Of a stretch of DNA of 64,000 bases, positions 1-7,362 are shown piece after piece (position 1 is the first letter of the stretch; each line of letters starts with the position of its first letter). A program made the position numbers and the translations under genes. The DNA is taken from assembly GCF_010645065.1 (NCBI RefSeq), contig NZ_JAADZW010000002.1:1-64000 (forward strand). Direction: 5' to 3'. The notes below the pieces were generated by a model, which was not told the origin of the DNA, did not search any database, and was given only the letters and a program-made list of their open reading frames with translations. This DNA is from Flavobacterium fluviatile. Its GTDB lineage: Bacteria > Bacteroidota > Bacteroidia > Flavobacteriales > Flavobacteriaceae.

Positions 1-1
1 C

Positions 2-154
2 AACTACGATTCTATTTTGAATTATTTTGATAATAGAAGTACGAATGCTTCTGCAGAATCTTTCAATGCTAAAATAAAAGCATTCAGAAATCAATTTAGA
101 GGAGTAAGGAATATAGACTTCTTCTTATTCAGATTATCTAATCTTTTTGCTTAA
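2..154 (+). pseudogene. transposase 3' end, copy 1 (partial, enters from outside the window)
   Basis: The frame beginning at base 2 encodes the last 50 residues of a transposase and stops at 152-154. It contains NASAESFNAKIKAFRNQFRG and then a hydrophobic FFLFRLSNLFA end. This is how DDE transposases of the ISL3 superfamily in Bacteroidota end, where the Glu of ASAESFN is the final DDE residue; I recall this ending from elements named ISAon1. Only the C-terminus is in view, so whether the gene is intact upstream cannot be judged. A second, shorter copy of the same 3' end follows at once. Confidence 0.7.
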
Positions 155-179
155 TCCCCAACTTTTGCACCTGATCCAA

Positions 180-260
180 ATAAAAGCATTTAGATCCCAA
201 TTCAGAGGTGTTAGAAATTTAGAATTCTTCCTTTTTAGGCTAACTAATATTTATGCTTAA
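180..260 (+). pseudogene. transposase 3' end, copy 2 (26-codon fragment)
   Basis: Bases 180-260 encode IKAFRSQFRGVRNLEFF and then LFRLTNIYA before a stop. This is the same C-terminal segment as copy 1, with several substitutions, so it comes from a related element and not a recent duplicate. It starts abruptly at the shared sequence ATAAAAGCATT, which suggests recombination between two IS copies inside that stretch. It has no start and cannot make a functional protein. Confidence 0.7.
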
Positions 261-274
261 TTTTTTAATCCCAC

Positions 275-312
275 AGGTTTTCGTGTTGATCCCAGGTTTT
301 CGTGTTGATCCC
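275..312. repeat. tandem direct repeat, 2 x 19 bp (IS end)
   Basis: Two perfect adjacent 19-bp copies occupy 275-293 and 294-312, each ending GTGTTGATCCC. They follow the stop of the second transposase remnant and are probably the right terminal repeat of the element, duplicated. Confidence 0.8.
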
Positions 313-335
313 TTAAATCTTTTAAAATCTGCGTA

Positions 336-373
336 AAAAAAAAGCTCCTGAATAACTTTCAGAAGCTTTTTTT
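336..373 (-). terminator. terminator of tRNA-Leu
   Basis: An 11-bp hairpin (AAGCTCCTGAA pairing with TTCAGAAGCTT, one mismatch) is flanked by A and T runs on both sides, so it can act in either direction. It lies directly 3' of the minus-strand tRNA-Leu gene. Confidence 0.75.
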
Positions 374-375
374 AG

Positions 376-457
376 TGCGGATAATAGGACTCGAACCTAC
401 ACGCCTTGCGGCACCAGATCCTAAGTCTGGCATGTCTACCAATTTCACCATATCCGC
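376..457 (-). tRNA. tRNA-Leu, anticodon UAG
   Basis: On the minus strand the acceptor stem is GCGGATA/TATCCGC. The anticodon stem CCAGA/TCTGG encloses the loop CTTAGGA, giving anticodon TAG, which reads CUN leucine codons. A long variable arm and the T-loop GGTTCGAGTCC are present, as expected for a class II tRNA-Leu of about 82 nt. CCA is not encoded. A good promoter lies upstream at 519-547. Confidence 0.95.
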
Positions 458-518
458 TCAATTAATTCACTAAACTCTTATTTTAATAAGGTGTTCATTG
501 AACTGGTGTTTGTGGGTG

Positions 519-547
519 CAAAGATAAGCATACTTTCGAATATTCAA
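519..547 (-). promoter_or_regulatory. promoter of tRNA-Leu
   Basis: On the minus strand TTG (547-545) is followed after 18 bp by TATCTTTG (526-519). This matches the Bacteroidota sigma-A consensus TTG-N17-23-TAnnTTTG. The box is followed by CACCCACAAACAC, nearly the same as after the tRNA-Phe promoter. Confidence 0.75.
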
Positions 548-584
548 AGAAAAATTTGAAAAAAAATATTAATTCTCTTTTTTG

Positions 585-592
585 TACATTTG
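585..592 (+). promoter_or_regulatory. -7 box upstream of the M20 peptidase
   Basis: TACATTTG matches TAnnTTTG and lies 22 bp before the ATG at 615. The nearest upstream TTG is at 556-558, a 26-bp gap that is longer than usual, so only the -7 element is well supported. Confidence 0.5.
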
Positions 593-614
593 GTTTTCTA
601 TAAAAATAATTTAA

Positions 615-2003
615 ATGGAAAACATTAAGTCCTACGTTCAACAACATAAAGATCGGTTTATCAGTGAATTGATCGAATTATTAAAAATTCCGTCGGTAAG
701 TGCCGACACCGCATACTCACAAGATGTTATTGACACGGCCGAGGCTGTAAAAGTAAGTTTATCAAAAGCAGGCTGCGATTTAGTCGAAGTTTGCGATACT
801 CCGGGTTATCCAATTATTTATGGAGAAAAGATAATCGACCCAAATCTTCCAACCGTTTTGGTCTATGGACATTATGATGTTCAGCCGCCGGACCCAATGG
901 AATTATGGACCTCTCCCCCTTTCGAACCCGTTATCAAAACCACAGATATTCATCCCGAAGGTGCCATTTTCGCACGCGGTTCCTGCGACGACAAAGGCCA
1001 AATGTACATGCACGTAAAAGCGTTGGAATATATGGTACAAAGCAACACTTTGCCTTGCAACGTAAAATTTATGATCGAAGGTGAAGAAGAAGTAGGTTCT
1101 GCAAGTTTAGCCTGGTTTGTAGAGCGCAATCAGGAAAAACTGAAAAATGATGTGATCCTTATTTCAGATACAGGAATGATTTCGAACCAACAGCCGTCTA
1201 TTACTACAGGTTTAAGAGGTTTGAGCTATGTTGAGGTAGAAGTTACAGGTCCAAACCGCGATTTACATTCTGGCTTATATGGCGGCGCTGTAGCGAATCC
1301 AATTAATATTCTGGCAAAAATGATTGCTTCTCTTCATGACGAAGACAATCATATCACGATTCCGGGATTCTACGACAAAGTTCAGGAATTATCTGCAGAA
1401 GAAAGAGCGGAAATGGCAAAAGCACCTTTCAGCTTAGAAAAATATAAAAATGCTTTGAACATCGCTGATGTGTACGGCGAAAAAGGCTATGTAACCAACG
1501 AACGCAACTCCATCCGTCCGACATTAGACGTAAACGGAATCTGGGGCGGTTACACCGGTGAAGGTGCCAAAACGGTTATTGCCAGCAAAGCTTTTGCGAA
1601 AATCTCTATGCGTCTGGTTCCAAATCAGGACTGGCATGAAATCACAGAACTTTTTACAAAACATTTCACCAGCATTGCTCCGGCAGGTGTTACCGTAAAA
1701 GTGACGCCGCACCACGGAGGTCAGGGTTATGTAACGCCAATTGACAGTATCGGATATCAGGCTGCAAACAAAGCTTATACAGAAACTTTTGGTGTCCCTG
1801 CTATTCCGGTTCGTTCCGGCGGAAGTATCCCAATCGTGTCCTTGTTTGAAAAAGAATTAAAAAGCAAAACTATTTTAATGGGCTTCGGACTCGACAGCGA
1901 TGCAATTCACTCACCAAACGAACATTTCGGAATCTTTAATTACCTGAAAGGAATTGAGACTATTCCGCTGTTTTATAAATATTTTGTAGAACTTTCGAAG
2001 TAG
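615..2003 (+). CDS. M20-family dipeptidase / carboxypeptidase
   Basis: A 462-residue cytoplasmic metallopeptidase of the M20 (ArgE/DapE/CPG2) family, related to carnosinase-like dipeptidases by its full length and motif order. Metal ligands are visible in GHYDVQPP (His86, Asp88), RGSCDDKG (bridging Asp125), EGEEEVGS (general base and ligand near Glu157-159), the ISDTG segment (Asp185), and a C-terminal AIHSPNEHFG that supplies the last His. The lid or dimerisation domain is the stretch after GLRGLSYVEVEVTGPNRDLHSG. No signal peptide is present, so it probably hydrolyses imported dipeptides. It is monocistronic, with a terminator about 95 bp downstream. The substrate cannot be read from the sequence. 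Confidence 0.9.
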   Translation: MENIKSYVQQHKDRFISELIELLKIPSVSADTAYSQDVIDTAEAVKVSLSKAGCDLVEVCDTPGYPIIYGEKIIDPNLPTVLVYGHYDVQPPDPMELWTSPPFEPVIKTTDIHPEGAIFARGSCDDKGQMYMHVKALEYMVQSNTLPCNVKFMIEGEEEVGSASLAWFVERNQEKLKNDVILISDTGMISNQQPSITTGLRGLSYVEVEVTGPNRDLHSGLYGGAVANPINILAKMIASLHDEDNHITIPGFYDKVQELSAEERAEMAKAPFSLEKYKNALNIADVYGEKGYVTNERNSIRPTLDVNGIWGGYTGEGAKTVIASKAFAKISMRLVPNQDWHEITELFTKHFTSIAPAGVTVKVTPHHGGQGYVTPIDSIGYQAANKAYTETFGVPAIPVRSGGSIPIVSLFEKELKSKTILMGFGLDSDAIHSPNEHFGIFNYLKGIETIPLFYKYFVELSK

Positions 2004-2005
2004 TT

Positions 2006-2083
2006 TTTAACCGCAAAGACGCTATGTTTTACGCAAAGTTTGCTATGGTTTTTTGCTCCCAAAGCTGCAAGGTCGCGAAGATT
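2006..2083. repeat. CGCAAAG-type dispersed repeat, no gene inside
   Basis: The segment directly after the peptidase stop carries TTAACCGCAAAGACGC, TTTTACGCAAAG and AAGGTCGCGAAG. This is the same word set (CCGCAAGG, CGCTAAG, ACGCAAAG) that forms the terminal inverted repeats around the GxxExxY gene at 53739-54278. Here it stands alone next to a stop codon, as a decayed or gene-less copy. Confidence 0.55.
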
Positions 2084-2098
2084 AATTTTTAAGATATA

Positions 2099-2127
2099 AA
2101 TCCGTTCAGCAATGAGCGGATTTTTTT
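2099..2127 (+). terminator. terminator of the M20 peptidase gene
   Basis: ATCCGTTCA, the loop GCAA and TGAGCGGAT form a 9-bp stem with one G-T pair, followed by a run of seven T. Confidence 0.8.
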
Positions 2128-2164
2128 GAGTTTTTTAATTGATATTAATATTGAAATTTGCCAT

Positions 2165-2300
2165 TGCTATTGGTTTGGGCGTTACCTAAAGGTCGGGCTG
2201 TCCACTGTATCTTTTGCAATTGAGGTCTTGGGTTTAGGCAGATATTCAGTGTATTGCAAAAGGATGCCGTTCCCATCCCTAACGCGCTATTAGGCTCCAA
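2165..2300. repeat. dispersed hairpin repeat, copy A
   Basis: The segment reads GGGCTGTCCACTGTATCTTT, then a central stem CTTTTGCAAT/ATTGCAAAAG with a loop of about 30 nt, then GGATGCCGTTCCCATCCC. Outer arms GGCGTTA and TAACGC can also pair. Copies B (19044-19115) and C (49248-49327) have the same flanks but different, still self-complementary, central stems. It lies between two convergent genes. Confidence 0.7.
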
Positions 2301-2325
2301 GAAATTTAGCATCCAAAAGATTCTG

Positions 2326-2359
2326 AAAAATCCGCTCCTCTATATAAGAAGCGGATTTT
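2326..2359 (-). terminator. terminator of the saccharopine dehydrogenase-like gene
   Basis: AAAATCCGCT and AGCGGATTTT form a 10-bp stem around a short AT-rich loop, with T-rich sequence in the minus direction. It lies about 35 bp after the stop of the minus-strand gene. Confidence 0.8.
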
Positions 2360-2391
2360 AAAAAAATTCAAAAAACTAAAAATAAATCCGT

Positions 2392-3756
2392 CTAAAATAA
2401 GTCCGGATTGTATCCAAAATAGGGCATGTTTTGTTCATAAAACACAACACCATAACTTTCTAATTCTTCCAAAATAGGCAAATACACTTCTTTATTGATC
2501 GGAAGCTGCACGCCCGGAGTTGTAATTTTTCCATTCAAAATCAATAAAGTTGCAATAGCCACCGGAAGCCCAACCGTTTTTGCCATTGCAGTATAAGTCT
2601 GATCTTCGCCAATACAGACCATTTTTGAGTCTATTTGCCTTTTCTCTCCATTTAGTTCGTAACCAAATTTGTGATACATCACGATCATATCCTTTTCATC
2701 AGGTTCCAGTGTCCAGCTGTCGGTCAGTATTTTTTCCAGAATCTGGGCCGGAGTTGCATTTGGAAGGTTTACTTTTTTGTCCGGATTAAATAAATCCAGT
2801 TCCAAAAGTTTATCCCACATTATATCGTCCTGATCGATTTTTAAAATCAGGCGCATTTTTATTTCGACCGAATCGGTTGGGTGATATGGCAAAAATGAAT
2901 TTGTAAACTGCCGGTAACTCATGTTTTCAGAATCTTCCATGATGTAACTGTCGTCGGTCATCCCGAGTTGGACAAACATATTCCATGCTTTCGAAAAACC
3001 CACTCTTCTGATTGTCCCTCTGTATAAAGTCAGAATATCATCCAAACCATAAATTGATCGGTACTTAAGCGAATCACGGTTGGAATAGGCTTCAAATTTA
3101 CCGTAGCCCTCTACCTCAAGAAACTCTGTTCTGCGAAATAAAGTTCCGTATGGAATGTATTTATAAGTCCCTTCCTGAATAAATTTTGCTGCACCACCCT
3201 GACCCGCCAACACTACATTTCTCGGTGCCCAGGTAAATTTGTAATTCCACAAATTATTATCCGATTCCGGAGCGACCAGCCCGCCACAAAAGGATTCAAA
3301 AAGCAGCATTTTACCTCCTTTTGATCTAATTTCGTCAATGACTTTCATGGCGCTCATGTGATCTATTCCGGGATCGAGGCCAATTTCATTCATAAAAATC
3401 AAATTGTTTTTTCGGGCTTCTTCGTCAAGCTCCATCATAGCATCACTAATATAGGAAGCGGTAACCAGATGTTTTTTGAATTGCAGGCAATCTTTTGCGA
3501 TTTCAATATGTAAATAGGCCGGAAGCATCGAAATGACAATAGAGGCTTTTTCTATAGCAGCTTTTCTTTCTTCCGTATCAAAAATATTGAGAGCAATTGG
3601 GGTGGCGTTGGGATGGTTATTGATTTTTTTTTCGGCCAGAGCCAAAGATAAATCAGCCACAACAATATACAGGTTTTCACTTTCTGATTTTGAAAGCAAA
3701 TACCGTATTAAAGATGATGCAGATCTTCCGGCCCCAATTATTAGAATGCTTTTCAT
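2392..3756 (-). CDS. saccharopine dehydrogenase-like oxidoreductase
   Basis: A 454-residue NAD(P)-dependent oxidoreductase of the saccharopine dehydrogenase (Lys9/LYSN) group. The N-terminus is a Rossmann fold with IIGAGRSASSLI (residues 5-16). DPGIDHMSAMKVID and the ESFCGGLVAPESDNN region are typical of the substrate-binding C-terminal domain, and YTAMAKTVGLPVAIATLLIL closes the fold. In eukaryotes this enzyme makes saccharopine in lysine biosynthesis; many Bacteroidota carry a homologue with no AAA pathway, so lysine or spermidine-type metabolism is possible and unproven. It is transcribed divergently from the DUF423 gene, from a clear promoter at 3774-3801, and ends at its own terminator. 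Confidence 0.85.
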   Translation of the reverse strand: MKSILIIGAGRSASSLIRYLLSKSESENLYIVVADLSLALAEKKINNHPNATPIALNIFDTEERKAAIEKASIVISMLPAYLHIEIAKDCLQFKKHLVTASYISDAMMELDEEARKNNLIFMNEIGLDPGIDHMSAMKVIDEIRSKGGKMLLFESFCGGLVAPESDNNLWNYKFTWAPRNVVLAGQGGAAKFIQEGTYKYIPYGTLFRRTEFLEVEGYGKFEAYSNRDSLKYRSIYGLDDILTLYRGTIRRVGFSKAWNMFVQLGMTDDSYIMEDSENMSYRQFTNSFLPYHPTDSVEIKMRLILKIDQDDIMWDKLLELDLFNPDKKVNLPNATPAQILEKILTDSWTLEPDEKDMIVMYHKFGYELNGEKRQIDSKMVCIGEDQTYTAMAKTVGLPVAIATLLILNGKITTPGVQLPINKEVYLPILEELESYGVVFYEQNMPYFGYNPDLF

Positions 3757-3773
3757 TATTTAAATATATAACA

Positions 3774-3801
3774 CAAACATAGTAAATTGTTACAAAAACA
3801 A
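3774..3801 (-). promoter_or_regulatory. promoter of the saccharopine dehydrogenase-like gene
   Basis: On the minus strand TTG (3801-3799), a 17-bp spacer and TATGTTTG (3781-3774) give a full Bacteroidota promoter about 18 bp before the ATG. Confidence 0.7.
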
Positions 3802-3881
3802 CAATAAATCCCTGTTTTAATTTTAAAATAGACTGAAGCAAAGTAAATCAGATTTTTTTGAAAAGTGTATTTGAAATGTTT

Positions 3882-3910
3882 TTTGTTTGGCTGAATTAAG
3901 CCTATTTTTG
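3882..3910 (+). promoter_or_regulatory. promoter of the DUF423 gene
   Basis: TTTG ending at 3885, a 17-bp spacer and TATTTTTG (3903-3910) match the consensus. The -7 box overlaps the GTG at 3910 that opens the longest reading frame, so translation must start downstream, at the ATG at 3931. Confidence 0.7.
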
Positions 3911-3930
3911 TGATATTAAATTCACATATA

Positions 3931-4317
3931 ATGGAAAGGAAAATAATTATTACAGCTGCTATTTTCGGAATGTTGGCGATTATTTTAGGTGCTTTTGGCG
4001 CACATGCCTTAAAAGCAATATTAACTCCGGAACAATTGACCAGTTTTGAAACCGGTGTTCGTTACCAGATGTATCATGCTTTCTTTTTATTTTTTGTGGC
4101 ATCCCGAACAGAACTCCCTTTAAAAACGCTAAAAGTGATCTATAATTTAGTTCTGGCAGGTGTACTTTCATTCTCAGGTTCTATTTTCTTACTGACTACC
4201 AAAAATGTAACAACGATTGACTTTAAAATTATTGGATTCGTAACTCCAATTGGCGGATTCTTATTAATCTTCGCCTGGTTAGTTCTTTTGCTTACTTTTT
4301 TTAAGAAAAAATCATAA
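3931..4317 (+). CDS. DUF423 family inner-membrane protein
   Basis: A 128-residue membrane protein of the DUF423 (YgdD-like) family. The start MERKIIITAAIFGMLAIILG, the signature GAFGAHALK after the first helix, and four hydrophobic segments fit the usual 120-130 aa length. Its molecular function is unknown. The frame is open back to a GTG at 3910, but that codon is part of the -7 box, so the ATG at 3931 is preferred. It is probably transcribed alone; the following gene, pckA, has its own upstream region of about 190 bp. Confidence 0.85.
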   Translation: MERKIIITAAIFGMLAIILGAFGAHALKAILTPEQLTSFETGVRYQMYHAFFLFFVASRTELPLKTLKVIYNLVLAGVLSFSGSIFLLTTKNVTTIDFKIIGFVTPIGGFLLIFAWLVLLLTFFKKKS

Positions 4318-4443
4318 AATTCATTTAAAAAAATTCTATCTGAATTTTAATACTTAAATTTGTTGTATATATAACATATAACTATTTCTGTGTTAATATT
4401 GATTGGTATTTACATTTAAATGTAGATAATATAACACTTGATT

Positions 4444-4451
4444 TAAGTTTG
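4444..4451 (+). promoter_or_regulatory. candidate -7 box of pckA
   Basis: TAAGTTTG fits TAnnTTTG and lies 53 bp before the ATG at 4505. A second match, TAAATTTG, occurs at 4355-4362. Neither has a convincing TTG at the right distance, so the true start of transcription is uncertain. Confidence 0.35.
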
Positions 4452-4504
4452 AATTATATTTTAAAATGATAATTTTAGAATAAATATAACAACAATTAAA
4501 ATTT

Positions 4505-6109
4505 ATGGAGACTAATACACTTTCCACTAAATCGATTTCGCTGAATGATTTAGGTATTTCAAATGCTACCGTTCGTTATCAATTATCTGCAGATGATTTG
4601 CATGTCATAACAATACAATCAGGACAGGGTATTGAAAGTTCAACCGGAGCATTGGCGATTAATACAGGCGAGTTTACAGGGCGTTCTCCACAAGACCGTT
4701 TTATTGTAAAAGACAGCATAACAGAAGATAAAGTATGGTGGGGGAACGTGAATATCCCGTTTTCATCCGAAGCTTTCGAAAAACTATATAAAAAAGTAAC
4801 CGGCTTTTTATCTAACAAAGAAGTATTTGTACGGGATTCATACGTTTGCTCTGATGCAAATTACAGATTAAATGTTCGTGTAGTAACCGAAACTGCATGG
4901 TCAAATTTGTTTTGCTACAATATGTTTTTAAGACCGGAAGAAAGCGAGCTGGCAAATTTCACTCCTGAATGGACTGTAATCTGTGCGCCAGGTTTTATGG
5001 CAGATCCTGCTGTTGATGGTACACGACAGTCAAATTTTGCTATTTTGGATTTTACTAAAAAAGTAGCATTAATTGGCGGAACAGGTTACACAGGAGAAAT
5101 GAAAAAAGGAATTTTCTCTGCTTTGAATTTCATTTTACCGGTTTTCGAAAATACGCTGCCTATGCACTGCAGTGCCAATGTGGGTGAAGCTGGGGATACT
5201 GCGATTTTCTTCGGATTATCCGGAACAGGAAAAACCACTTTATCAGCAGATCCTGAACGTAAATTAATCGGTGACGATGAACATGGATGGACAAGCGAAA
5301 ACACCGTTTTTAACTTTGAAGGCGGTTGTTATGCCAAAGTGATCAACTTATCTGAAGAAAATGAACCTGATATTTTCAGAGCCATCAAAAAAGGCGCTCT
5401 TTTAGAAAATGTGGTTTTCAAAGCCGGAACTAATGAAGTAGATTATGAAGACATTTCGATTACACAAAACACACGTGTGAGTTACCCGATAACCCATATT
5501 GACAATATTCAGCCGGGTTCTATCGGACACAATCCTAAAAACATATTCTTCTTAACAGCAGACTCTTTCGGCATCCTGCCTCCTATCTCAAAACTAACTC
5601 CGGGTCAGGCTGCTTATCATTTTATTTCCGGATATACGGCAAAAGTGGCCGGAACAGAAGCAGGTGTAACAGAACCTCAGCCTAATTTTTCTGCGTGTTT
5701 TGGCGCCCCGTTTATGCCTTTGCACCCAACTAAATATGCCGAAATGTTAAGCAAAAAAATGAAAGATGCCGATGTAAAAGTCTGGCTGATTAATACCGGA
5801 TGGACGGGGGGAGCCTACGGAACCGGAACACGTATGAAATTAAAATACACGCGCGCTATGATTACTGCTGCTCTAAACGGAGAGCTCGATAATGTTGAGT
5901 ACGTTGACCACAAAGTATTCGGAATTGCAAAACCTCAATCCTGCCCTAATGTACCGAGCGAGATTTTAAATCCTAGAAATACTTGGGAAGACAAAGATTT
6001 ATACGATAAAAAAGCGCTGGAATTAGCTAAGAAATTCAAAGCTAATTTCGCTAAATTTGAAGAATTTGCCAATGCTGAGATTTTAGCAGGCGCACCAAAA
6101 ACAGAATAA
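4505..6109 (+). CDS. pckA: phosphoenolpyruvate carboxykinase (ATP)
   Basis: A 534-residue ATP-dependent PEP carboxykinase, which converts oxaloacetate and ATP to PEP, ADP and CO2 at the entry to gluconeogenesis. Visible motifs are TGRSPQDRF (Arg60 for the carboxylate), the active-site His221 in MHCSANVG, the kinase-1 P-loop GLSGTGKTTLSADP (237-250), the metal-binding GDDEHGW (256-262), and the adenine-site segment NTGWTGGAYGTGTRMKL. Length agrees with bacterial and plant ATP-type enzymes (about 530-540), not the GTP type. A strong terminator follows. The 190-bp AT-rich leader region may carry regulation by carbon source, but no operator was recognised. Confidence 0.97.
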   Translation: METNTLSTKSISLNDLGISNATVRYQLSADDLHVITIQSGQGIESSTGALAINTGEFTGRSPQDRFIVKDSITEDKVWWGNVNIPFSSEAFEKLYKKVTGFLSNKEVFVRDSYVCSDANYRLNVRVVTETAWSNLFCYNMFLRPEESELANFTPEWTVICAPGFMADPAVDGTRQSNFAILDFTKKVALIGGTGYTGEMKKGIFSALNFILPVFENTLPMHCSANVGEAGDTAIFFGLSGTGKTTLSADPERKLIGDDEHGWTSENTVFNFEGGCYAKVINLSEENEPDIFRAIKKGALLENVVFKAGTNEVDYEDISITQNTRVSYPITHIDNIQPGSIGHNPKNIFFLTADSFGILPPISKLTPGQAAYHFISGYTAKVAGTEAGVTEPQPNFSACFGAPFMPLHPTKYAEMLSKKMKDADVKVWLINTGWTGGAYGTGTRMKLKYTRAMITAALNGELDNVEYVDHKVFGIAKPQSCPNVPSEILNPRNTWEDKDLYDKKALELAKKFKANFAKFEEFANAEILAGAPKTE

Positions 6110-6129
6110 AGGAAATTATAATTCAAACT

Positions 6130-6160
6130 AAAAAAGCTGTTCGTTATGAACAGCTTTTTG
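6130..6160. terminator. bidirectional terminator between pckA and the phytase gene
   Basis: AAAAAGCTGTTC, the loop GTTAT and GAACAGCTTTTT form a perfect 12-bp stem with A and T runs on opposite sides. It serves pckA (+) and can also stop transcription from the minus-strand phytase gene. Confidence 0.85.
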
Positions 6161-6226
6161 TTTGGTTTCCAATCGCAGTAAAAATAAACACAACACTAAC
6201 TGCGACTGAAAACAACACTGAAAATT

Positions 6227-7285
6227 TTATTTTTTGGCTTCGTCAATACGTTTCTGGATCAGATCCCAGGCGTAATAATGAAATGTCATTCCGTTACTCA
6301 TGGCCACAAAAAGACCGTTTTTGTATTTTCCGCCTAAATTAATACTGGTTACATCGGCACCATCACATTCGATTGTTGAAGTTGGAACTTCTGCCAGTAA
6401 TTCATAGCTGTCTGGATTTCCGTTAACACCTTCTCTCGGATAGACCATAAACGAATTTGCCTGTTGGTTTGATACTAAAATATATCCCGTAGAATCTGTT
6501 TTTTTGTAAATCGCAATTCCTTCGTGATCCGCTTTGAAATCTTTCTGACCGAAAAAAGCCAATTCCTTATTGTCGTTTAAAGCAGGATCTGCTTTGTACT
6601 TTCTGATCCCTACTTGTTCATCACAATAGTAAATTGCCCCTAACTCATTATCAACCGCAATGGCTTCAATTTCTTTTTTACCGCTGTAAGTTCCAAATTT
6701 GCGAACCACTTTCCCATCAGCAAACTTTCCGTTTCCAAAAAGTTCGTATTGCCATAAATAATTTCCTGTAGGACCTGATTTTCTTCCCACAACAGCAAAT
6801 ATTTTACCGTCTGTCGGGCGCGTGTATAAAGAAATTCCCATTGGATCACGCAACTCTTCCCCTTCAAAAACCGAAATTCCGCCATTATCGATTGGCTCTA
6901 AATCAGGCAGGCTGAAAATTCTGATTTTGTTGCTTTCACGTTCTGTTGTAACAGCGATATCTGTTTTTTTTCCGTCAATAACCAATCCGTAAGCGATATC
7001 AACATTGTTCGGGCGTTTTAAAGGAATTGATTTCTTCAGGATTTTTCCCTTTAAATCAAAAGCATATAAGCCCCCATAAGTATCTTTATCCGTTCCCACA
7101 ATAATACTTTTTGAAGCATCGGCTGGATGAATCCAGATCGAAGGGTCATCAGTATCGTGAGGTAAAGCTTCAGTAACCGCTGTTGGTTTTACCGCATTTG
7201 GTGCCACCGAAGCCAGTTTATCGTCTTTACAGGCTGCGAATGAAAGTGCTAAAAACAACAACCCTATTATAGATTTATTCTTCAT
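6227..7285 (-). CDS. beta-propeller (BPP) phytase, lipoprotein
   Basis: A 352-residue secreted phytase of the six-bladed beta-propeller family, which releases phosphate from phytate with calcium. The N-terminus is a lipoprotein signal with the lipobox FAAC (Cys19), so the enzyme is probably anchored to a membrane and may be surface-exposed. Family signatures are HDTDDPSIWIHP (43-54), GGLYAFDLKGK, RPNNVDIAYG, YYCDEQVGIRKY and DHEGIAIY, which together carry the acidic calcium and phosphate site. It lies 77 bp downstream of a TonB receptor in the same direction, likely an operon for capture of organic phosphate. Related beta-propeller 3-phytases are the only plausible alternative. Confidence 0.9.
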   Translation of the reverse strand: MKNKSIIGLLFLALSFAACKDDKLASVAPNAVKPTAVTEALPHDTDDPSIWIHPADASKSIIVGTDKDTYGGLYAFDLKGKILKKSIPLKRPNNVDIAYGLVIDGKKTDIAVTTERESNKIRIFSLPDLEPIDNGGISVFEGEELRDPMGISLYTRPTDGKIFAVVGRKSGPTGNYLWQYELFGNGKFADGKVVRKFGTYSGKKEIEAIAVDNELGAIYYCDEQVGIRKYKADPALNDNKELAFFGQKDFKADHEGIAIYKKTDSTGYILVSNQQANSFMVYPREGVNGNPDSYELLAEVPTSTIECDGADVTSINLGGKYKNGLFVAMSNGMTFHYYAWDLIQKRIDEAKK

Positions 7286-7362
7286 TTTTATAATGTATTT
7301 GTATGCAATTAGACAGAGTCGTTAAACTCTGTCTAATTTAATGAATTTTAAAAAACAGATTT

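Larger units (their letters stand above)
1..312 (+). mobile_element. nested or recombined IS remnant (ISL3-superfamily type)
   Basis: Two transposase 3' ends are followed by IS-like termini. After copy 1 comes ACTTTTGCACCTGATCC (161-177). After copy 2 comes a 19-bp unit, AGGTTTTCGTGTTGATCC plus C, present twice in tandem at 275-293 and 294-312. Both termini share the pattern TTTTnnnnnTGATCC, as expected for right ends of two related elements. The structure looks like one element truncated by, or recombined with, another. The left end lies outside the window, so family and size remain inferred. Confidence 0.55.

Noticed and set aside
2006-2083. CRISPR-like direct repeats
   Set aside because: The words are unevenly spaced, differ in sequence and have no constant spacer length; they belong to the CGCAAAG repeat family.
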